Of a stretch of 64,000 nt of DNA, positions 60,355-64,000 are shown in pieces. The DNA comes from Oleispirillum sp963668495. GTDB lineage: Bacteria; Pseudomonadota; Alphaproteobacteria; Rhodospirillales; Rhodospirillaceae. How positions within the stretch are numbered: position 1 is the stretch's first letter; each line of letters opens with the position of its first letter. The translations under genes were made by a program, and so were the position numbers. The notes under the pieces are model-generated. The model saw only the letters and a program-made list of their open reading frames with translations, was not told where the DNA came from and did not search any database. The stretch is taken from the NCBI GenBank assembly GCA_963668495.1, contig OY764545.1:1302001-1366000 (forward strand), given 5' to 3'.

Positions 60355-62708
60355 TGCCCAAATCCACTTCCCAGTTTTGTCAACATTGTGGCCTGCCGAT
60401 TCCACAGGACGCACCACCTGACAGTCAGTTTTGCTGTCCGGGCTGTCAGGCCGCCTATCAGCTTTTGAATGGCTTGGGGCTAGACAGTTATTATGACAAA
60501 CGGGTCAATGATCCGACCGTGCGTCCCCTAAAGCCTGATGACGTGTCTGTCGATCTGTCGTCGGAAGTGCGGGATGGCAGCCAGCCCGGAACCTCTCAAT
60601 TGACTGTAGTGGTTGATGGTTTGCACTGCGCTGCCTGTGTCTGGTTGGTGGAAACTCTGTTGCAGCGTCATCCGGCGGTCACGGTTGCGCGCCTTAATAT
60701 GACCACGCGGCGGTTGCGGTTGGAATGGCAGGGCGGTGCCAGCCTGAGCGGCGACATCGTCGGCCCCGTGCAGAATGTGGGCTATCGCTTGCTGCCATTT
60801 CGGGCCGAATGCCTGAAATCTGCGTCCGAAGCACGGGAAAAGGCGTTATTACGTGCAATGGCGGTGGCGGGGTTTGCTGCAGGCAACATCATGTTGCTGT
60901 CGGTGTCGGTCTGGGCCGGAAGTGATATGGGCCCGGCAACGCGGGATTTGATGCATTGGATATCGGCCCTGATTGCTCTGCCCGCTATTACCTATGCCAT
61001 TCGTCCTTTTTTGCGCAGTGCTGTTGGCGCGTTGCGTCATGGGCGTATGAATATGGATGTGCCGATTGTCTTGGCGGTGCTTTTGGCTGCGGGAATGTCT
61101 TTGTGGGAGACCGCAAACTCAGGCAAGCATGCGTATTTTGAATCGGCAGTGATGCTGTTGTTCTTCCTGCTGATTGGGCGTTATCTGGACACCCGGGCGC
61201 GGGGGCGGGCACGGGAGAGTGCGGAAAACCTGTTGGTGCTGTCGGCTGTTGCGGTGGACGTAGAAGCCGAAGATGGCAGCATTCAGGCCATGGCACCGGA
61301 TCGCGTGCAGGTCGGCGCTATCGTCCGCGTTGCCCCCGGTGATCGGTTCGGGGTTGATGGTTGTATCGAAAGTGGTTCATCAGATGTGGATACGCAGGCC
61401 ATATCCGGCGAAACAACCCCGATCGCGGTGATGCCGGGGGATCGTGTTCACGCCGGGACGCAAAATCTTAGCGGCTTGTTGCGGGTCCGGGTCACGGCTG
61501 CGGGCGATAATACGGTTCTGGCGGATATTGTTCGCCTTATGGAAGCTGCCGAACAGGGGCGAGCCAATGTGGTGGCAGTCGCAGACCGTGCGGCGAAGTT
61601 GTACGCCCCGGTGGTTCATACCTTGGCGGTGCTTGCATTTGTCTATTGGGTTACGCTTGGCGGTCTGACATGGCAACCTGCATTGTTGATTGCAGTTAGT
61701 GTGCTGATTATTACCTGCCCGTGTGCGTTGGCTTTGGCAGTTCCGGCGGTGCAGGTGATTGCATCGGGCCGTTTGTTCAAAACCGGAATTCTGATGAAAT
61801 CCGCAACCGCACTGGAACGACTGCAAACCGTTGATACCGTGGTCTTTGATAAAACCGGAACCTTAACGTTTGGTCATCCGGTGCTGGTGCAGGACAGTTG
61901 TTGGCAGGATGATAATTTACAGGCTGCGGCTCGGGTCGCGGCAACCAGTCGTCATCCTTTGGCGCGGGCACTGGTTCATGCCGCGGGTGATGTTGCGCCT
62001 GCTTCAGATGTTCAGGAATTTCCCGGTGCGGGCTTGGTTGCACCGGAAGGTCGCCTTGGTCGGTGGACCCATGTTATGGACACCGCAGAGTCGCCGTCGC
62101 AGGCGGCAGGGCCGGAAATGTACTGGCTAGCACAGGGAAGCTCGTCCCCGGTGCGGTTTCGTTTTACCCAATCCATTCGCCGTGATGCGGCAGAGACCAT
62201 TGCAAATTTGCGGCACATGGGGATACGCGTATTGCTGCTGTCCGGCGATGGGCAAGGAGCCGTCGCTCAGGCTGCAACGGAAGCGGGGATCCCGGATTGG
62301 CAGGCAAACTGCCATCCGGCAGATAAAGTCGCCCGATTGGATGCCTTGAAAGCCGAGGGGCATAAAGTCGCCATGGTGGGGGATGGTTTGAATGATGCCC
62401 CAGCGCTGGCGGCGGCACATGTGTCATTGTCTCCGGCGACGGCGGTGGACTTGGCTCAGACCGCTGCCGACGTGGTGTTTCAGGGCGATCGATTGGCCCC
62501 TGTTGTGGAAACCATTCAGGTTGCCCGCAAAGCCGGAGCCTTGGTTCGTGAAAACTTTGCTTTGGCTATTGGCTATAATGTGATCACCATACCCATTGCC
62601 ATGGCGGGTTATGTTACGCCCTTGATCGCTGCCGCCGCCATGTCCACATCATCCATTGTGGTGATGTTGAATGCCTTGCGCCTGAATCGGAGGTCTCCCC
62701 ATGAATAG
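60354..62708 (+). CDS. ccoI: Copper-exporting P-type ATPase CcoI/FixI
   Basis: A 784-residue P1B-type ATPase that moves Cu to the periplasmic side for the oxidase. N-terminal metal segment with CQHCG and CCPGCQAAY, a heavy-metal domain with GLHCAACVWLVETLL, about eight helices with the transport site CPCALALAVP, the phosphorylation motif DKTGTLT, and the hinge GDGLNDAPAL. The ATG at 60354 overlaps the ccoH stop. A GTG three bases earlier is possible. Its 3' end overlaps ccoS by eight bases. Confidence 0.97.
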   Translation: MPKSTSQFCQHCGLPIPQDAPPDSQFCCPGCQAAYQLLNGLGLDSYYDKRVNDPTVRPLKPDDVSVDLSSEVRDGSQPGTSQLTVVVDGLHCAACVWLVETLLQRHPAVTVARLNMTTRRLRLEWQGGASLSGDIVGPVQNVGYRLLPFRAECLKSASEAREKALLRAMAVAGFAAGNIMLLSVSVWAGSDMGPATRDLMHWISALIALPAITYAIRPFLRSAVGALRHGRMNMDVPIVLAVLLAAGMSLWETANSGKHAYFESAVMLLFFLLIGRYLDTRARGRARESAENLLVLSAVAVDVEAEDGSIQAMAPDRVQVGAIVRVAPGDRFGVDGCIESGSSDVDTQAISGETTPIAVMPGDRVHAGTQNLSGLLRVRVTAAGDNTVLADIVRLMEAAEQGRANVVAVADRAAKLYAPVVHTLAVLAFVYWVTLGGLTWQPALLIAVSVLIITCPCALALAVPAVQVIASGRLFKTGILMKSATALERLQTVDTVVFDKTGTLTFGHPVLVQDSCWQDDNLQAAARVAATSRHPLARALVHAAGDVAPASDVQEFPGAGLVAPEGRLGRWTHVMDTAESPSQAAGPEMYWLAQGSSSPVRFRFTQSIRRDAAETIANLRHMGIRVLLLSGDGQGAVAQAATEAGIPDWQANCHPADKVARLDALKAEGHKVAMVGDGLNDAPALAAAHVSLSPATAVDLAQTAADVVFQGDRLAPVVETIQVARKAGALVRENFALAIGYNVITIPIAMAGYVTPLIAAAAMSTSSIVVMLNALRLNRRSPHE

Positions 62709-62856
62709 CCTGCTGATATTGATCCCCATTGCCTTAGGACTTGGTGCGTTGGGCTTGGCAGCATTTTTGTGGGCTTTGCGCTCTGGGCAGTTTGATGATC
62801 TGGATGGTGCTGCGCACAGAATATTGTTTGATGACGATGATGGACCGTCTGCGTGA
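62701..62856 (+). CDS. ccoS: cbb3 oxidase maturation protein CcoS
   Basis: A 51-residue single-helix protein, short and therefore easy to overlook: MNSLLILIPIALGLGALGLA opening, then FLWALRSGQFDDLDGAAHRI with the conserved Q-F-D-D-L, and an acidic end (FDDDDGPSA). CcoS is needed for cofactor insertion into cbb3. It overlaps ccoI by eight bases and closes the cluster. Downstream bases contain only imperfect hairpins, no T-tract terminator. Confidence 0.95.
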   Translation: MNSLLILIPIALGLGALGLAAFLWALRSGQFDDLDGAAHRILFDDDDGPSA

Positions 62857-62964
62857 CACCGCGTTCATAATTTGTGACCCGGTTTTGCTTTTCTTTGGAT
62901 ACAAAAAGCAGTAGAAAGCCCCCGCTCGCAAGAATGGGGTGCTGTGCTGTGCCCCAAGGGGAGA

Positions 62965-63000
62965 GTTCGGGCCTTTGAAACCTAATAGATGGCCCCGAAC
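62965..63000 (+). promoter_or_regulatory. Hairpin in the panB leader
   Basis: GTTCGGGCC (62965-62973) pairs with GGCCCCGAAC (62991-63000) leaving one bulged C and a 17-base loop. It sits ten bases before the panB Shine-Dalgarno AGGAGG (63010-63015). Regulation of panB is possible, but a weak cco terminator is equally possible. Confidence 0.4.
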
Positions 63001-63023
63001 CGACGACACAGGAGGACCAGTCC

Positions 63024-63851
63024 GTGAGCGTTGAAATTCAAGCAAAACCCGTAACAACCAAGACCATTCGTGAACGCAAGGGCGGCGAACCTGTCGTCTG
63101 TTTGACCGCGTACACCGCCCCCATGGCCAAGATGCTGGATAAGCACGTGGACCTTTTGTTGGTGGGCGACTCCCTTGGTATGGTTGTGTATGGCCTGCCG
63201 ACGACCATTGGTGTGACCATGGATATGATGGTTGCTCATGGTGCGGCTGTGGTCCGTGGGACCAGTCATGCCTGCGTGGTTGTGGATATGCCTTTTGGCA
63301 GTTATCAGGAAAGCCCGGAACAGGCCTTCCGTAACGCAGCCCGTTTGATGATGGAAACTGGTTGTGCTGCTGTGAAGCTGGAAGGTGGCTGTGAAATGGC
63401 GCCGACCATTAAATATCTGGTTGAGCGTGGTATTCCGGTGATGGCCCACGTTGGCCTGACGCCACAATCCTTCCATGCTTTCGGCGGTTTCCGTGCCCAA
63501 GGTCGCGATGAGGCTGAAGCTGATAAAATCCTGCATGATGCCCATGCGGTCGAAGAAGCCGGAGCCTTTGCTGTGGTGCTGGAAGGCACCATGGAACCCA
63601 TTGCACGCAAGATAACCGAACGGCTGCATGTGCCGACGATTGGTATCGGGGCATCCCCGGTTTGCGATGGTCAGGTTTTGGTGGTGGATGATGTGCTGGG
63701 CATGTTCATGGACTTCAAACCGAAGTTCGTGAAACGGTTTGCCGAGCTCGGCCCGATGGTTGAAGACGCGGCAGCACGCTATGCAGCGGAAGTTAAGGCC
63801 CGCACTTTCCCGGCAACGGAACATTGCTTTGGCGTGAAGCCGAAGGCATAG
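63024..63851 (+). CDS. panB: 3-methyl-2-oxobutanoate hydroxymethyltransferase
   Basis: First committed step of pantothenate synthesis, making ketopantoate with methylene-tetrahydrofolate. The 275-residue protein shows VCLTAYTAPMAKMLD, the metal-site LLVGDSLGMVVYG, VVDMPFGSYQESPEQAF, VKLEGG and GIPVMAHVGLTPQ. It starts with GTG 63024, eight bases after AGGAGG. panC follows after 18 bases. A long antisense frame covers it but lacks coding features. Confidence 0.97.
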   Translation: MSVEIQAKPVTTKTIRERKGGEPVVCLTAYTAPMAKMLDKHVDLLLVGDSLGMVVYGLPTTIGVTMDMMVAHGAAVVRGTSHACVVVDMPFGSYQESPEQAFRNAARLMMETGCAAVKLEGGCEMAPTIKYLVERGIPVMAHVGLTPQSFHAFGGFRAQGRDEAEADKILHDAHAVEEAGAFAVVLEGTMEPIARKITERLHVPTIGIGASPVCDGQVLVVDDVLGMFMDFKPKFVKRFAELGPMVEDAAARYAAEVKARTFPATEHCFGVKPKA

Positions 63852-63869
63852 GGCAGAAAAGGTTTTATC

Positions 63870-64000
63870 ATGATATCCCATATGCTTCCCCCGATTGTTC
63901 GTTCGGTTGCAGATCTTAGGGCTCAGGTCGCCAGTTGGCGGGCTGAAGGGCTGAAAGTCGGGTTTGTCCCGACCATGGGGGCCTTGCATCCCGGTCATTT
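63870..64000 (+). CDS. panC: Pantothenate synthetase, N-terminal fragment (3' end outside window)
   Basis: Joins pantoate and beta-alanine with ATP. The 43 residues visible include the start MISHMLPPIVRSVADLR and the diagnostic GFVPTMGALHPGH, which is the ATP-binding HIGH-like segment of PanC. AAAAGG precedes the ATG. It forms the panBC operon with the preceding gene and is cut by the window end. Confidence 0.93.
   Translation, partial: MISHMLPPIVRSVADLRAQVASWRAEGLKVGFVPTMGALHPGH

Noticed and set aside
62982..63998. 338-residue open frame antisense to panB
   Set aside because: panB in the opposite frame has all its motifs. The antisense frame has no ribosome site or recognisable domain and also crosses panC.

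Overview
The window reads as ordinary chromosomal DNA of an alphaproteobacterium. The main evidence is a cytochrome b gene fused in frame to cytochrome c1, a membrane-anchored CycM-type cytochrome c, a short 4.5S-type SRP RNA, a ccoNOQP-ccoGHIS cluster and many alphaproteobacterial-style core proteins. A marine or aquatic Rhodospirillales-like bacterium is my guess. The mixed aerobic/microaerobic electron transport genes, TonB uptake genes and a FliN protein fit this, but no 16S gene is present to prove it. No prophage, insertion sequence, CRISPR array or tRNA was seen.

Layout: 1-1299 is the 3' part of the cytochrome bc1 fusion. 1399-4033 is a methylthioadenosine salvage operon (mtnP, mtnA, class II aldolase). 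4193-10171 carries a VOC protein, a divergent acyl-CoA block (3-hydroxyisobutyryl-CoA hydrolase-like gene versus FadR-type regulator plus acuI) around a clear FadR-type operator, a ferredoxin, a thioesterase, fliN with an internal duplication, and a MarR regulator. 10311-14889 (minus strand) holds a leucyl aminopeptidase, a TAXI binding protein, a MATE exporter and cycM. 15119-19891 holds kdsB, pheA, the SRP RNA, dnaX, ybaB and recR.

19910-29552 is a long minus-strand run: dienelactone hydrolase, glutamyl cyclotransferase, ychF, pth, rplY, prs, a lipoprotein, pgeF, a MidA-type methyltransferase, lgt and hldD. 29735-31995 (plus) has ubiK, a YbjN protein, proC and csaA. 32026-33009 is a small islet of lower GC with two unknown secreted proteins behind a leader carrying a long inverted repeat. 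It is followed by a 1165-residue FIST-PAS-histidine kinase (minus) and a Na+/Ca2+ exchanger.

38337-43549 is a TonB-receptor/ferredoxin/ABC importer cassette for a cobalamin- or siderophore-like ligand, with hairpins beside two start sites. 43550-49202 (minus) is yejABEF. 49231-54399 (minus) is the conserved rpmH-rnpA-yidD-yidC-engB cluster continuing into argB and hisN. 54632-62856 (plus) is the complete cbb3 oxidase structural and assembly cluster. panB and the start of panC close the window.

The least explained pieces are the secreted pair at 32164-33009 with its leader, the FIST kinase, the duplicated FliN N-terminus, and the hairpins next to ribosome binding sites in the TonB cassette.
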